Assembly: GCF_016907355.1 (NCBI RefSeq)
Contig: NZ_JAFBBW010000001.1
Coordinates: forward strand, 2,976,001 to 3,040,000
Direction: 5' to 3'
Origin: Agromyces aurantiacus
Lineage (GTDB): Bacteria > Actinomycetota > Actinomycetes > Actinomycetales > Microbacteriaceae
Length of the DNA stretch: 64,000 nt
A program made the translations under genes and the position numbers. Of the stretch, positions 9,522 to 20,842 are shown piece after piece. The notes below the pieces were generated by a model that saw only the letters and a program-made list of their open reading frames with translations, was not told the origin of the DNA and ran no database searches. Within the stretch, counting starts at the first letter, position 1, and each line of letters starts with the position of its first letter.

Positions 9522-11147
9522 TCACTCGGCCGCGGTCTTGGTGACCTCGTAGTAGAGCGGGACCGAGTTCCAGCCGAACTGGACGTTCTCGACCTGCTCG
9601 CCCCACGCGCCGTTGACCGTCGCGTACCAGAGCGGGATCGCGGGGAGGTCCTTGAAGAGGATCTCCTGGACCTGCTGGAACTTCTCGTTCGCCGCGTCGA
9701 GGTCGGTCTCAGCCGAGCCCTCCTTCAGGAGCGCGTCGACCTCGGGGTTCGAGTAGTCGCCGTCGTTCGAGCCGGCACCCGTGCCGTACAGCGGTCCGAG
9801 GAAGTTGAACAGCGCCGGGTAGTCGGCCTGCCAACCGGTGCGGAACGCGGTCTGGATGGAGCGGTCGGTGACCGCGGTGCGGAACTCGGCGAACGTCGGG
9901 TACGGAGCGCCCGAGGCGTCGATGCCGAGCTCGTTCTTGATCTGGTTGGTCACGGCGTCGACCCAGGCCTGGTGGCCACCGTCGGCGTTGTAGCCGATCT
10001 GGAACGAACCGCTCCAGGGGCTGATCTTGTCGGCCTCGGCCCACAGTTCCTTGGCCTTGTCGGCGTCGTACTCGAGCACGTCGCTGCCGGGGATGTCCTC
10101 GGAGTAGCCGTCGATGACCGGCGAGGTGAAGTCGTGCGCCGGCGTACGGGTGCCCGAGAAGATCACGTCGGTGACCTCTTCGCGGTTGATCGCGTGCGAG
10201 AGGGCGGCACGACGGAGCTGGCCCTCCTCACCCGCGAAGTGCGGGAGGCGGTCCGGGATGGTGAACGACTGGAAGATCGCCGCGGCCTGGCTGACCGCAC
10301 GGTCGCCGAACTCGTCCTGGTAGGTCGAGAGCGCGCTGTCGGGGATCTGGTCGATCACGTCGAGGTTGCCGCCCTGGAGGTCGGCGTAGGCCGCATCCTG
10401 CGTGGCGTAGAAGATGATCGAGAGGCCGCCGTTCTGCGCCTGGCGCGGGCCCTGGTAGTCCTCGTTCTTGACGAGGTCGATCTTCTCGTTGTGCTTCCAG
10501 GCACCCTCTTCGGCCAGCATGTACGGGCCGTTGCCGATCGGGTTCTCACCGTAGGCCTCGAGGTCCTCCCACGCCGCCTCGGGGAGCGGGAAGAACGCCG
10601 AGTAGCCGAGTCGGAGCGGGAAGTCGGACTCGGGCTGCTTGAGCTTGACCGTGAAGGTCAGGTCGTCGACGACCTCGAGGCCCGGGAGCTCGGCCACGTT
10701 CTCGTCGTACGAGAAGCCGTCGATCGACTCGAAGAAGTAGCTGGAGAGCTGCGCGTTGTCGAGCGCGGCGCCGTAGTTCCACGCCTTGACGAACGACTCG
10801 GCGGTCACGTCCTCACCGTTGGTGAACTTCTGACCCTCCTTCACCTTGATGGTGTAGGTCTGCGAGTCCTCGGTCTCGATGGACTCGGCCATGTCGTTGA
10901 CGGGCTTGCCGTCGGCCTCGTAGTAGACCAGACCCGCGAAGATCGAGTCGAGGATCTTGCCGCCACCGGTCTCGTTGGTGTTCGTCGGGATCAGCGGGTT
11001 CTGGGGCTCCGAGCCGTTGGTGGTGATGATCGCGGTCGCATCACCTTCGGGGGCCGCCGGCTCGTTGCTCGTCGAGCATCCGGCCAGCGTCAGCGCGCCG
11101 GCCGCAGCAAGAGCAATGGCTGCGAGGCCGATTCTCTTGATCTTCAA
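9522..11147 (-). CDS. Peptide-binding lipoprotein of the ABC importer (SBP family 5)
   Basis: A 541-residue extracellular solute-binding lipoprotein of the DppA/OppA family. The start is TTG, chosen because AGGAGGA lies just before it and because it gives a clean lipoprotein signal: KIKRIG, a hydrophobic core and the lipobox LTLAGC at about residue 24. The mature protein has the family-5 features ILDSIFAGLVYYE, FTVKLKQPESDFP and ALSHAINREEV. It captures peptides outside the membrane and hands them to the two permeases encoded downstream. It heads the operon binding protein - DppB - DppC - fused ATPase. Confidence 0.95.
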   Translation of the reverse strand: MKIKRIGLAAIALAAAGALTLAGCSTSNEPAAPEGDATAIITTNGSEPQNPLIPTNTNETGGGKILDSIFAGLVYYEADGKPVNDMAESIETEDSQTYTIKVKEGQKFTNGEDVTAESFVKAWNYGAALDNAQLSSYFFESIDGFSYDENVAELPGLEVVDDLTFTVKLKQPESDFPLRLGYSAFFPLPEAAWEDLEAYGENPIGNGPYMLAEEGAWKHNEKIDLVKNEDYQGPRQAQNGGLSIIFYATQDAAYADLQGGNLDVIDQIPDSALSTYQDEFGDRAVSQAAAIFQSFTIPDRLPHFAGEEGQLRRAALSHAINREEVTDVIFSGTRTPAHDFTSPVIDGYSEDIPGSDVLEYDADKAKELWAEADKISPWSGSFQIGYNADGGHQAWVDAVTNQIKNELGIDASGAPYPTFAEFRTAVTDRSIQTAFRTGWQADYPALFNFLGPLYGTGAGSNDGDYSNPEVDALLKEGSAETDLDAANEKFQQVQEILFKDLPAIPLWYATVNGAWGEQVENVQFGWNSVPLYYEVTKTAAE

Positions 11148-11220
11148 TGTTCCTCCTGTGAGATGAGCGCACGCTCGCGCGATTTCGTGGTCGAGCAAGG
11201 GGGCGCTTGTAGGTGATCCG

Positions 11221-11249
11221 AGGCTATACGCGGGCTCGGGCCGAGCAAA
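11221..11249 (-). promoter_or_regulatory. Possible promoter of the peptide importer operon
   Basis: On the minus strand TTTGCT (11249-11244) and TAGCCT (11226-11221) are 17 bases apart and precede the binding-protein gene by about 75 bases. A 13-base palindrome (GCTCGG-G-CCGAGC, 11234-11246) lies between and could be an operator. Both are pattern matches only. Confidence 0.3.
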
Positions 11250-11360
11250 CCTCCTCGCGGAACCGTTACCGAGGCGCAACCTACGACCGGTCTCGTGCGC
11301 AGATGAGCAGGCGTGGACGCACGATTCTTGCGTCTGCACGCGTCATGCGAGGATTGCGCC

Positions 11361-12125
11361 ATGTCCTCGGCCCGCCGGCTCCGCATCGAGATCGGCATCG
11401 TGCTCGCGCTCTCGCTCGGCGCCTCGGCCGTCTACTCGATCGTGTCGATCATCGGCCGGCTCACCGCCGGGCGCCCGCTCGGCCAGCAGAGCGCGGCGCT
11501 CAACCAATCGCGCTCGGAGCGCGAATGGCTCGACTTCACCTACCAGTTCCTCGACGTCGTGTTCGGGGTCGCGGTGGTCGCGCTCGTGCTGTACCTCCTG
11601 TGGCAGCCCGGGCGCGACCCGTTCCGCCGGATCGGGCTCGACCTCACGAGGCCCGGCCGCGACGCGGCATCCGGACTGCTGCTCGCCGCCGTCATCGGCG
11701 TGCCCGGGCTCGCGCTCTACGCCGCCGGCCGCGCGCTCGGCTTCACGGTGGCCGTGGTGCCGCAGCCGCTCGACGCGCACTGGTGGACGGTGCCGATCCT
11801 GGTGCTCGCGGCGCTCAAGGCGGCGCTCGTCGAGGAGGTCGTCGCCGTCGGCTACCTCTTCACCCGCCTCCGCGAGCTCGGCGTCGGTCCGTGGGCGACG
11901 ATCCTCTCGAGCGCGCTGCTGCGCGGCACGTACCACCTCTACCAGGGCTTCGGCGCGTTCGTGGGCAACGCGGTGATGGGCGTCGTGTTCGGCTGGGCCT
12001 ACACGCGCTGGGGGCGCACGATGCCGCTCGTCATCGCGCACTGGATCCTGGACATCGTCTCCTTCGTGGGCTACCCGCTCGCCGTCGGCCTGTGGCCGGG
12101 GCTCTTCGCCCCGCCGGCCGACTGA
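11361..12125 (+). CDS. CPBP-family intramembrane metalloprotease
   Basis: A 254-residue polytopic membrane protein with about seven or eight helices. The CPBP (Abi/CAAX protease) signature is present: EEVVAVGYLFTRL near residue 157, then RGTYHLYQG with the Arg and His, and HWILD near residue 228. These supply the putative metal ligands of Rce1-like proteases. In bacteria the family is linked to bacteriocin immunity or surface-protein processing, but the substrate here is unknown. I chose the ATG opening MSSARRLR; an upstream in-frame ATG at 11313 would add 16 residues with poor membrane-protein character. Its 3' end overlaps a convergent gene by 55 bases. Confidence 0.88.
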   Translation: MSSARRLRIEIGIVLALSLGASAVYSIVSIIGRLTAGRPLGQQSAALNQSRSEREWLDFTYQFLDVVFGVAVVALVLYLLWQPGRDPFRRIGLDLTRPGRDAASGLLLAAVIGVPGLALYAAGRALGFTVAVVPQPLDAHWWTVPILVLAALKAALVEEVVAVGYLFTRLRELGVGPWATILSSALLRGTYHLYQGFGAFVGNAVMGVVFGWAYTRWGRTMPLVIAHWILDIVSFVGYPLAVGLWPGLFAPPAD

Positions 12126-12541
12126 GGCACGGCGGGCTCGGCCGGTCGAGCCGACGGATGCCGCGTGCGCGCCGCCTCGGCGACGTGCCGGCCGCGCGCC
12201 AGCGCGACCACAGTCGCGGGCATCGGCGGCAGCGCCTCCTCGGGCGGCTGGACGCGGAGGTCCGAGTCGGCGGCGCGGACGCGCGCGCCGTCCATCCAGC
12301 TGCGCCGGCTCGGCGTGCAGACCGGCGACATCTGCTCGTAGCCGCCGAATCCGCCGCCGCGCGAGAACTCGCTCATCGCGTCGGCGCGTCGCAGGGCGTC
12401 GGCCAGCGCCGGGTCGCGGCGTTCGAGCAGGCCAGCCCGCTGCTGCAGGCCGAGCGAGGACGATCCGGCGAGCGTGCAACCCACCATGACGCCCACGAAG
12501 GCGATCGTCGCGAATGCGGCGACGAGGTCGACCGGGATCAT
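12071..12541 (-). CDS. Hypothetical membrane-anchored protein
   Basis: A 156-residue protein I do not recognise. It starts MIPVDLVAAFATIAFVGVMVG, which is a single N-terminal membrane helix, followed by a soluble Arg/Ala/Pro-rich region containing LQQRAGLLERRDP and GGFGGYEQMSPVC. The 3' end runs 55 bases into the convergent CPBP protease gene. The C-terminal 50 residues are low in complexity, so either the true gene product is poorly conserved there or the reading frame extends by chance. Coding character is moderate; the N-terminal helix is the best support. Confidence 0.5.
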   Translation of the reverse strand: MIPVDLVAAFATIAFVGVMVGCTLAGSSSLGLQQRAGLLERRDPALADALRRADAMSEFSRGGGFGGYEQMSPVCTPSRRSWMDGARVRAADSDLRVQPPEEALPPMPATVVALARGRHVAEAARTRHPSARPAEPAVPQSAGGAKSPGHRPTASG

Positions 12542-12681
12542 GCGCGCACCCCCTAGTGCGAGAGAACCTCAGTGTACTCCCGGGCGGGGATCACGGGAGG
12601 GCCCGGATCCGGCGAACCGCGGCCGACGGGACCATGGTCGAGGTCGTCAGGGGGACGACCGGAATCCAGGAGACGACCACC

Positions 12682-12879
12682 ATGGACCTCGCACACGCCA
12701 TCGCCGCAGGCGGCCTCGCCCGCCGCGCGACCGACCGCCGCCACGCCACCGACGAGACCGAGGTCGCCGAGGCGCGCTCGCGCGCGCTCGCGCGCCGCAC
12801 GACGGCCGCGGCCGCGACGCCGCGCGTCGAGTACCGCGACCGCGGACGCCACGCGGCGCCGAGGCCCGCCCAGGCCTGA
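12682..12879 (+). CDS. Small basic protein, 65 residues, unknown
   Basis: A short gene with a good ribosome binding site (AGGAGA seven bases before the ATG). The product, MDLAHAIAAGGLARR..., is Arg/Ala-rich and basic with a hydrophilic tail, lacks membrane segments and shows no known motif. It ends just before a large hairpin that would terminate it, so it looks like a complete transcription unit. Function unknown. Confidence 0.5.
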   Translation: MDLAHAIAAGGLARRATDRRHATDETEVAEARSRALARRTTAAAATPRVEYRDRGRHAAPRPAQA

Positions 12880-12886
12880 GCCTGCG

Positions 12887-12934
12887 GCGGCCCCGCCCCG
12901 CGGAGGTCGTGACGACCTCGCGGCGCGGGGCCGC
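12887..12934. terminator. Large bidirectional hairpin between the small gene and gcvP
   Basis: Outer arms 12887-12896 and 12925-12934 are perfect 10-base complements, and an inner stem of about 12 pairs with a one-base bulge continues the helix. It lies between convergent genes (65-residue protein and gcvP), so it can end transcription in both directions. Confidence 0.7.
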
Positions 12935-12951
12935 TGCGCATCGAGGAGTCC

Positions 12952-15849
<2,898 letters not shown>

Positions 15850-15903
15850 CGTCTTCCTAGTCGTTCGTCGGTCGAGGAGCGGGCGCGGCCCGCGTCTCGA
15901 GAC

Positions 15904-16275
15904 CTACTCGCCCGTGAGGGCGCGGTACTCGTCGTGGCTGAGGAGCGTCGGCAGCGACGCGGCGGTCACCTTGAGGAGCCATCCCTCGCCGAACGGGTCG
16001 CTGTTGACCAGCTCGGGCGAGTCGACGACGGCCTGGTTCGACTCGACGACCTCGCCGTCGACCGGGGCGAAGAGCTCGCCCACCGACTTGGTCGACTCGA
16101 TCTCGCCGACGACGGTGCCCGCGGTGATCGCGGTGCCCGCGGCGGGCAGGTCGACGTAGACGACGTCGCCGAGCTTCTCGGCGGCGTAGTCGGTGATGCC
16201 GACGGTGACGGTGTCGCCGTCGACCTTCACCCACTCGTGCTCGGCGGTGTACTTGAGGTCGGTCTTCTCGGTCAT
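15904..16275 (-). CDS. gcvH: Glycine cleavage system H protein
   Basis: A 123-residue lipoyl carrier protein. The lipoylated lysine is K63 in [14 protein letters not shown], and the N-terminus [13 protein letters not shown] is typical. GcvH shuttles the methylamine intermediate between P, T and L proteins. It lies between gcvT (43 bases upstream) and gcvP (54 bases downstream) on the minus strand, and so is part of one riboswitch-controlled operon. Confidence 0.98.
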   Translation of the reverse strand: MTEKTDLKYTAEHEWVKVDGDTVTVGITDYAAEKLGDVVYVDLPAAGTAITAGTVVGEIESTKSVGELFAPVDGEVVESNQAVVDSPELVNSDPFGEGWLLKVTAASLPTLLSHDEYRALTGE

Positions 16276-16318
16276 GCGGGTGCTCCTCTGGTGTCGTGTG
16301 GTGCTCGGGCGGAACCGG

Positions 16319-17500
16319 TCAGGCGCCGCGCTTGTAGAACGGCAGGGCGGTCACGGTCGCCGGGATGCGCGTGCCGCGCACGTCGACGAACAGCTGCGAG
16401 CCGGGCTCCGCGGCCTCGGGCGCCACGAACGCCATGGCGACCGGGTGGCCGAGCGTGGGCGAGAGCGCGCCGGAGGTGACCTCGCCGACCTCGCGTGCGT
16501 CGTCGCCCTCGCCGTCGAACACGGCGTAGCCGGCGCGCGGCGCACGGCGGCCCTCGGCGGTCAGGCCGACGAGCACGTGCGCGCCCTCGGCGGGCCCCTG
16601 CTCGATCGCGCTGCGGCCGACGAAGTCGCCCTCCTTGGTGAGCGCGACCACGCGGCCGAGGCCGGCCTGCACCGGCAGGATGTCGCGGCCGAGCTCGTGC
16701 CCGTAGAGCGGCATGCCCGCCTCGAGGCGCAGGGTGTCGCGGCTCGCGAGCCCGCACGGCACGACGCGGGGTCCGCCGGTCTCGCGCAGGGCCTCCCAGA
16801 GCCGCTTCGCGCGATCGGGTGCGACGTAGAGCTCGAAGCCGTCCTCGCCGGTGTAGCCGGTGCGTGCGACGAGCACCGGGCCCCCCTCGAACTCGGCGCC
16901 GATCGCGCGGTAGTACTTCAGCGCGGCCACGGCCGTGTCGAAGTCCTCGTCGTCGTTGCCGGGGCCCTGGATGCCGAAGCCCTCGGTCTGCTGCAGGACC
17001 TCGAGCGCGTCGGGACCCTGCAGCGCGATGAGCGCGATGTCGTCGGACTCGTCGAACACCTCGGCGTCGAACGGCGCCGTCCGGTTGCGGAGCTCCTCGG
17101 CGACGACCTCGCGGTTCGCGGCGTTCGCGACGACCATGTAGCGGTCCTCGCCCGTGCGGTACACGACGAGGTCGTCGATGACGCCGCCGTCGCGTGCGAG
17201 CAGGAGGGAGTACTTGGCCTGGCCCTCGACGATGGCCGAGAGCTTGCCGGCGAGCGCGTAGTCGAGCGCGTCGGATGCCTCGGGGCCGACCACCAGGATC
17301 TCGCCCATGTGCGACAGGTCGAACAGCCCGGCGTGCTGGCGCACCGCGTGATGCTCGGCCAGGTCGCTCGAGTAGCGCACGGGCATCTGCCAGCCGGCGA
17401 AGTCGGTGAACGACGCGCCCTCGGCGCGGTGCACCTCGTCGAGGGGGCTGCGGCGCTCGGTGGTGCCGGGGTCGGTGGTGGTGCCGGTTGCGTCGGTCAC
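16319..17500 (-). CDS. gcvT: Aminomethyltransferase, T protein
   Basis: A 393-residue folate-dependent T protein that releases ammonia and moves the one-carbon unit to tetrahydrofolate. Visible motifs include [14 protein letters not shown] near the N-terminus, [21 protein letters not shown] near the folate site, and [20 protein letters not shown]. The start is GTG (GTGACCGAC), preceded by GGAGAA. It is first in the operon and lies directly behind a tandem glycine riboswitch. The bases holding its Shine-Dalgarno can pair with a sequence at the end of the riboswitch, so translation is probably the regulated step. Confidence 0.96.
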   Translation of the reverse strand: MTDATGTTTDPGTTERRSPLDEVHRAEGASFTDFAGWQMPVRYSSDLAEHHAVRQHAGLFDLSHMGEILVVGPEASDALDYALAGKLSAIVEGQAKYSLLLARDGGVIDDLVVYRTGEDRYMVVANAANREVVAEELRNRTAPFDAEVFDESDDIALIALQGPDALEVLQQTEGFGIQGPGNDDEDFDTAVAALKYYRAIGAEFEGGPVLVARTGYTGEDGFELYVAPDRAKRLWEALRETGGPRVVPCGLASRDTLRLEAGMPLYGHELGRDILPVQAGLGRVVALTKEGDFVGRSAIEQGPAEGAHVLVGLTAEGRRAPRAGYAVFDGEGDDAREVGEVTSGALSPTLGHPVAMAFVAPEAAEPGSQLFVDVRGTRIPATVTALPFYKRGA

Positions 17501-17550
17501 GAGTTCTCCAGGATCGCGCGGATCGCGCGGCGGACGCCGCTCGAGAACTC
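17501..17550 (-). promoter_or_regulatory. Riboswitch expression platform sequestering the gcvT Shine-Dalgarno
   Basis: GAGTTCTC directly after aptamer 2 (minus strand 17550-17543) is the perfect complement of GAGAACTC (17508-17501), which contains the GGAG ribosome-binding bases before the gcvT GTG. The intervening 34 bases can fold on themselves. This is the layout of a translation-controlling switch. Confidence 0.6.
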
Positions 17551-17740
17551 CCCCTCTGTCATGGGCCTGAGAGCTTCGCGCCGCGCCCGTGGGGAGCTGT
17601 GCTTTCACCTTCGGCGGGATGACGCGTGCGCGCAATCCGCTTTCCAGAGTCGGCCTCGTCGTCGCGGTGATGCGACCTGAGAGATTGGCGGGGAGGCTTG
17701 CTCCTTCGGTGCCGGATGGATCCGGCTCTCCCGCGACGCG
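17549..17740 (-). ncRNA. Tandem glycine riboswitch
   Basis: On the minus strand, upstream of gcvT, there are two glycine aptamers in a row. Aptamer 1 shows GGAGAG (17731-17726), CACCGAAGGAGCAA (17711-17698) and CTCTCAGG (17683-17676). Aptamer 2 shows CGCCGAAGGTGAAAGC (17616-17601), CTCTCAGG (17573-17566) and a closing stem using ACAGAGG near 17560. These are the conserved cores of the gcvT-type riboswitch, which senses glycine and in most bacteria turns on glycine cleavage. The gap to the gcvT GTG is 48 bases and holds the probable expression platform. Confidence 0.95.
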
Positions 17741-17761
17741 TCGATGGCCTGATATGCGGTT

Positions 17762-18432
17762 GTGCAGGCAGTCTACAGTCCCGCCCGAGCCCCGTGGCGC
17801 GTGTGCCGCGCTCCCGGTCGCGGCCCTCGCCGTCTTGGTCCGCAGTCGACCACGCGCGCGCACCGCGACGGCGTGGTGAACTGCGGATCGACCTGGTGCC
17901 AACTCGCCGCGCAGCTCTCGCTCGAGGACCTCGTGGCGGCCGGCGACCACCTGCTCACGGTGCGCGACCTCGGCGGGCGCAGGGCGCCGTACGCGAGCCT
18001 CCCCGCGCTCACCGCCGCGGCGGCCGCGCACCGGGGCTCCGCCGGCGTCGCCCTGCTCCGCTCGGCGCTGCCGCTGCTGCGTCCCGGACCGCTGTCGCGA
18101 CGCGAGTCGCTGCTGCGGGTGCGGATCGTGCGAGCCGGGCTGCCCGAGCCGCGGGTCGCGTACCGCGTGATCGAGGACACCCTCCCGGGTACGAGCCGAC
18201 GGTCGACCTCGCCTACCCGGAGCATCGGATCGCGATGGAGTACGAGGGCGATCACCACCGGTCGCATGTGCAGTTCCGGCGCGACATCGCCCTGTACGAG
18301 CGGCTCCAGGACGCCGGCTGGACGGTCATCCGCTTCACGGGCGACGACGTCCCCGATGCGCCGACGGTCGCATCGGCCCGAATCATCCAGCGCATCGCCG
18401 CACGCCTCGAGCTGCGCGGATGGACTTCCTGA
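17762..18432 (+). pseudogene. Truncated and frameshifted AbiEi/DUF559-type endonuclease-like gene
   Basis: Two reading frames together spell a single protein. The first frame carries CGSTWCQLAAQLSLEDLVAAG and continues to RVIEDTLPG near 18187; the next frame resumes at YEPTVDLAYPEHRIAMEYEG and ends LELRGWTS at 18432. The second part has the VDLAYPE...EYEGDHHR...RFT pattern of Vsr/DUF559-like nuclease folds found in actinobacterial proteins of about 280-300 residues, whose N-terminal part resembles AbiEi. Here the N-terminal ~100 residues are missing and a one-base shift near 18185-18190 breaks the frame. The 5' end runs into the gcv promoter region, so the gene seems to be decaying. A sequencing error could explain the shift but not the missing N-terminus. 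Confidence 0.7.
17770..17775 (-). promoter_or_regulatory. Candidate -10 of the gcv operon
   Basis: TAGACT on the minus strand lies about 30 bases before the first aptamer, so transcription would begin just ahead of the riboswitch. No -35 match is evident. The start of the degraded endonuclease-like gene overlaps this region. Confidence 0.45.
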
Positions 18433-18455
18433 CGCCCCTGACGCCCGGCGCAGCC

Positions 18456-18508
18456 GCTCCGCAGTCCGCCACGCCTCGTCGAGGCGGCGGCGTGGCGGAC
18501 TGCGGAGC
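18456..18508. terminator. 20-bp perfect inverted repeat
   Basis: Left arm 18456-18475 and right arm 18489-18508 are exact complements, with a 13-base loop that can itself pair (GCCTC/GAGGC). It follows the endonuclease pseudogene and precedes the NAD operon. It may act as a terminator insulating the nad genes, though no T run follows; its length and perfection are unusual for the window. Confidence 0.55.
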
Positions 18509-18582
18509 AGTTCGACGTGTCGGGAGGCGCGTCACACGATTCGCGTTCAGGTCAGAGTGACTGTAAGCTGGGCATCCACGGA

Positions 18583-18605
18583 CTTCGCGTCATCTTGACA
18601 CGAAG
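18583..18605. promoter_or_regulatory. Candidate NrtR operator upstream of the nad operon
   Basis: Arms CTTCGCGTCA (18583-18592) and TGACACGAAG (18596-18605) form an inverted repeat with one mismatch around a TCT centre. It contains the GT-N7-AC core that I recall for NrtR sites. It ends 23 bases before the regulator ATG and just after a possible -10 (TAAGCT, 18564-18569), a good position for repression. Confidence 0.55.
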
Positions 18606-18628
18606 CCGGGCGAACGAGAGGCGAGCGG

Positions 18629-19405
18629 ATGTCGCTGCACGACGCGCAGGCGCGCCTGGCCGTCTCCACGGTCATCTTCGCCATCTCACCCGAGGCCGAC
18701 GGCGACGGCGGGCTGCGCCCCAGCCTGCGGACCCCGCTCGTCCGCCGCCTGCGCGAGCCCGGCCTCGGCCGATGGGCGCTCCCCGGCGGCTGGCTGCCGG
18801 TCGACGAGTCGCTCGCCGGGGCCGCTGCCCGCACGCTCGCCGAGACCACCGGGCTCTCGCCCCGCTACCTCGAGCAGCTCTACACGTTCGGCGAGCCCGA
18901 GCGCTCGCCCGGCGAGCGCGTCGTCTCGGTCGTCTACTGGGCGCTCGTGCACTCCGACGAGGTCGAGCGCGCGGTCTCCGACGAGAACGTGCGGTGGTTC
19001 GACGAGGACGACCTGCCCGACCTCGCGTTCGACCACGCCGCGATCATCGAGTACGCGCTCACACGCCTGCGCACCAAGCTCGAGTACTCGCGCATCGCGC
19101 ACGCCCTGCTGCCTGAGCGGTTCACCATGGCCGAGCTCCGCGGGGTGCACGAGGCGGTGCTCCGCCGCCGACTCGACCCCGCGAACTTCCGGCGCACCAT
19201 GGAGGCCACGGGCACGCTCGTCGACACCGGCGAGCGCCTCTCCGGCACCCGGCACCGCCCGCCGGCCCTCTACCGCTTCGACCCCGCCCACTCCCCCGCG
19301 GCGCCGCCCTCACCGGCGCCAGCGGCGCCGCGCCATGCGGCATCCGCCTCGGCTTCGGCCGTTCCGCCTCGACCCGGCACCGACAGCAAGGACACCCCGG
19401 AATGA
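18629..19405 (+). CDS. NrtR-like Nudix transcriptional regulator of NAD synthesis
   Basis: A 258-residue protein with an N-terminal Nudix fold (about residues 8-145) and a C-terminal winged-helix region (LLPERFTMAELRGVHEAVL..., about 160-225), the architecture of NrtR regulators that repress NAD genes and respond to ADP-ribose-type ligands. The Nudix box reads G-WLPVD-E-SLAGAAA-R-TLAETTGL: the RE and EE glutamate positions needed for hydrolysis are RT and ET, so catalysis is probably lost, as in many NrtR proteins. A Pro/Ala-rich 35-residue tail follows. Its stop overlaps the nadA start (ATGA), so the regulator and its targets are translated together. Confidence 0.85.
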   Translation: MSLHDAQARLAVSTVIFAISPEADGDGGLRPSLRTPLVRRLREPGLGRWALPGGWLPVDESLAGAAARTLAETTGLSPRYLEQLYTFGEPERSPGERVVSVVYWALVHSDEVERAVSDENVRWFDEDDLPDLAFDHAAIIEYALTRLRTKLEYSRIAHALLPERFTMAELRGVHEAVLRRRLDPANFRRTMEATGTLVDTGERLSGTRHRPPALYRFDPAHSPAAPPSPAPAAPRHAASASASAVPPRPGTDSKDTPE

Positions 19406-20841
19406 GCACCACCCTGCCCGTCACCACGCCGCGCGCCGTCGACGCGACGCGCGCCGCGGCATCCGTCGACCGCACCATCCGCCTCATCACGACGGGCGCG
19501 GCGCGCGGCGAGACCTGCACGCCCGACCTCGCGAAGAGTCCGTGGGAGTTCGACCGCGGGCCTGCCGGGTACGGCCCCGGGTCGTCGATGGGCGACGTCA
19601 TCCCCACCGGCGCGCCGCGCCAGGGCGCGCTGCCCGAGGAGTACCGGCGCGCGTCGGCCCAGGAGCTCGACGGGCGCATCCGTGCCGCCAAGGCGACGCT
19701 CGGCGACCGCGTGGTCGTGCTGGGCCACTTCTACCAGCGCGACGAGGTCGTGCAGCACGCCGACTTCACCGGCGACTCGTTCCAGCTCGCGAACGCGGCA
19801 AAGACGAAGCCGGATGCCGAGGCGATCGTCTTCTGCGGCGTGCACTTCATGGCCGAGACCGCCGACATGCTCTCGCGGCCCGACCAGGCCGTCATCCTGC
19901 CGAACCTCGCCGCGGGCTGCTCGATGGCCGACATGGCCGACACCTCGAGCGTCGAGGAGTGCTGGGAGCAGCTCGCCGAGGTCTACGGCGACCTGACGGC
20001 GACCGACGCGTCGGGTCGCGTGCCCGTCATCCCGGTGACGTACATGAACTCGTCGGCCGCGCTCAAGGGCTTCGTCGGCCGCAACGGCGGCATCGTGTGC
20101 ACGTCGTCGAACGCGAGGACGGTGCTCGAGTGGGCGTTCGAGCGCGGGCAGCGCGTGCTGTTCTTCCCCGACCAGCACCTCGGGCGCAACACCGCGAAGG
20201 CCATGGGCGTGCCGCTCGAGCAGATGCCGATGTGGAACCCGCGCAAGGCGCTCGGCGGCAGCACCCCCTCCGAGCTCGAGGGCGCCCGCGTCATCCTGTG
20301 GCACGGCTTCTGCTCGGTGCACAAGCGCTTCACGGTCGACCAGATCGCCGCGGCGCGGGCGTCGCACCCCGGCGTGCAGGTCATCGTGCACCCCGAGTGC
20401 CCGATGGAGGTCGTCGACGCGGGGGACGCCTCGGGCTCGACCGACTTCATCGTCAAGGCCATCCAGGCCGCCCCGGCCGGCTCGACCTTCGCGATCGGCA
20501 CCGAGATCAACCTCGTGCAGCGCCTCGCCGCCGAGCACCCCGAGCACGAGATCTTCTGCCTCGACCCGGTCGTGTGCCCGTGCTCGACGATGTACCGCAT
20601 CCACCCGGGCTACCTCGCGTGGGTGCTCGAGGAGCTCGTCGCCGGGCGCGTGGTGAACCGCATCGAGGTCCCCGACGACGTCGCCGAGCCGGCCCGCGTG
20701 GCGCTCGAGCGCATGCTCGCGGCCAAGCCCCCGGCCTCGGTGCCGGTGCCCGCCGGATCCACGATCGCCGCGGCGAGCGGTGCCGTGGCAGCCGCGACCT
20801 CGGCGGCGTCGGATGTCGCGGCCGAGCGCGTCGGAGCCTGA
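19402..20841 (+). CDS. nadA: Quinolinate synthase
   Basis: A 479-residue Fe-S enzyme that condenses iminoaspartate with dihydroxyacetone phosphate to give quinolinate. GHFYQRDEVVQHADFTGDS opens the first domain; cluster cysteines lie in NLAAGCSMADMAD, in HPECPMEV, and in DPVVCPCSTM. YMNSSAALKGF and GFCSVHKRF are further family motifs. There is an unusual N-terminal extension of roughly 60 residues and a low-complexity Ala-rich tail. It overlaps the regulator gene by four bases and is followed one base later by nadB. Confidence 0.97.
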   Translation: MSTTLPVTTPRAVDATRAAASVDRTIRLITTGAARGETCTPDLAKSPWEFDRGPAGYGPGSSMGDVIPTGAPRQGALPEEYRRASAQELDGRIRAAKATLGDRVVVLGHFYQRDEVVQHADFTGDSFQLANAAKTKPDAEAIVFCGVHFMAETADMLSRPDQAVILPNLAAGCSMADMADTSSVEECWEQLAEVYGDLTATDASGRVPVIPVTYMNSSAALKGFVGRNGGIVCTSSNARTVLEWAFERGQRVLFFPDQHLGRNTAKAMGVPLEQMPMWNPRKALGGSTPSELEGARVILWHGFCSVHKRFTVDQIAAARASHPGVQVIVHPECPMEVVDAGDASGSTDFIVKAIQAAPAGSTFAIGTEINLVQRLAAEHPEHEIFCLDPVVCPCSTMYRIHPGYLAWVLEELVAGRVVNRIEVPDDVAEPARVALERMLAAKPPASVPVPAGSTIAAASGAVAAATSAASDVAAERVGA

Positions 20842-20842
20842 C

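Noticed and set aside
11313-11360. Upstream ATG for the CPBP protease
   Set aside because: Adds a Cys- and His-containing, non-hydrophobic stretch unlike the family, with no ribosome binding site.
18547-18570. CAGAGT-G-ACTGTA as a second operator of the NAD operon
   Set aside because: Only the inner AGT/ACT is symmetrical; the palindrome at 18583-18605 is much better.
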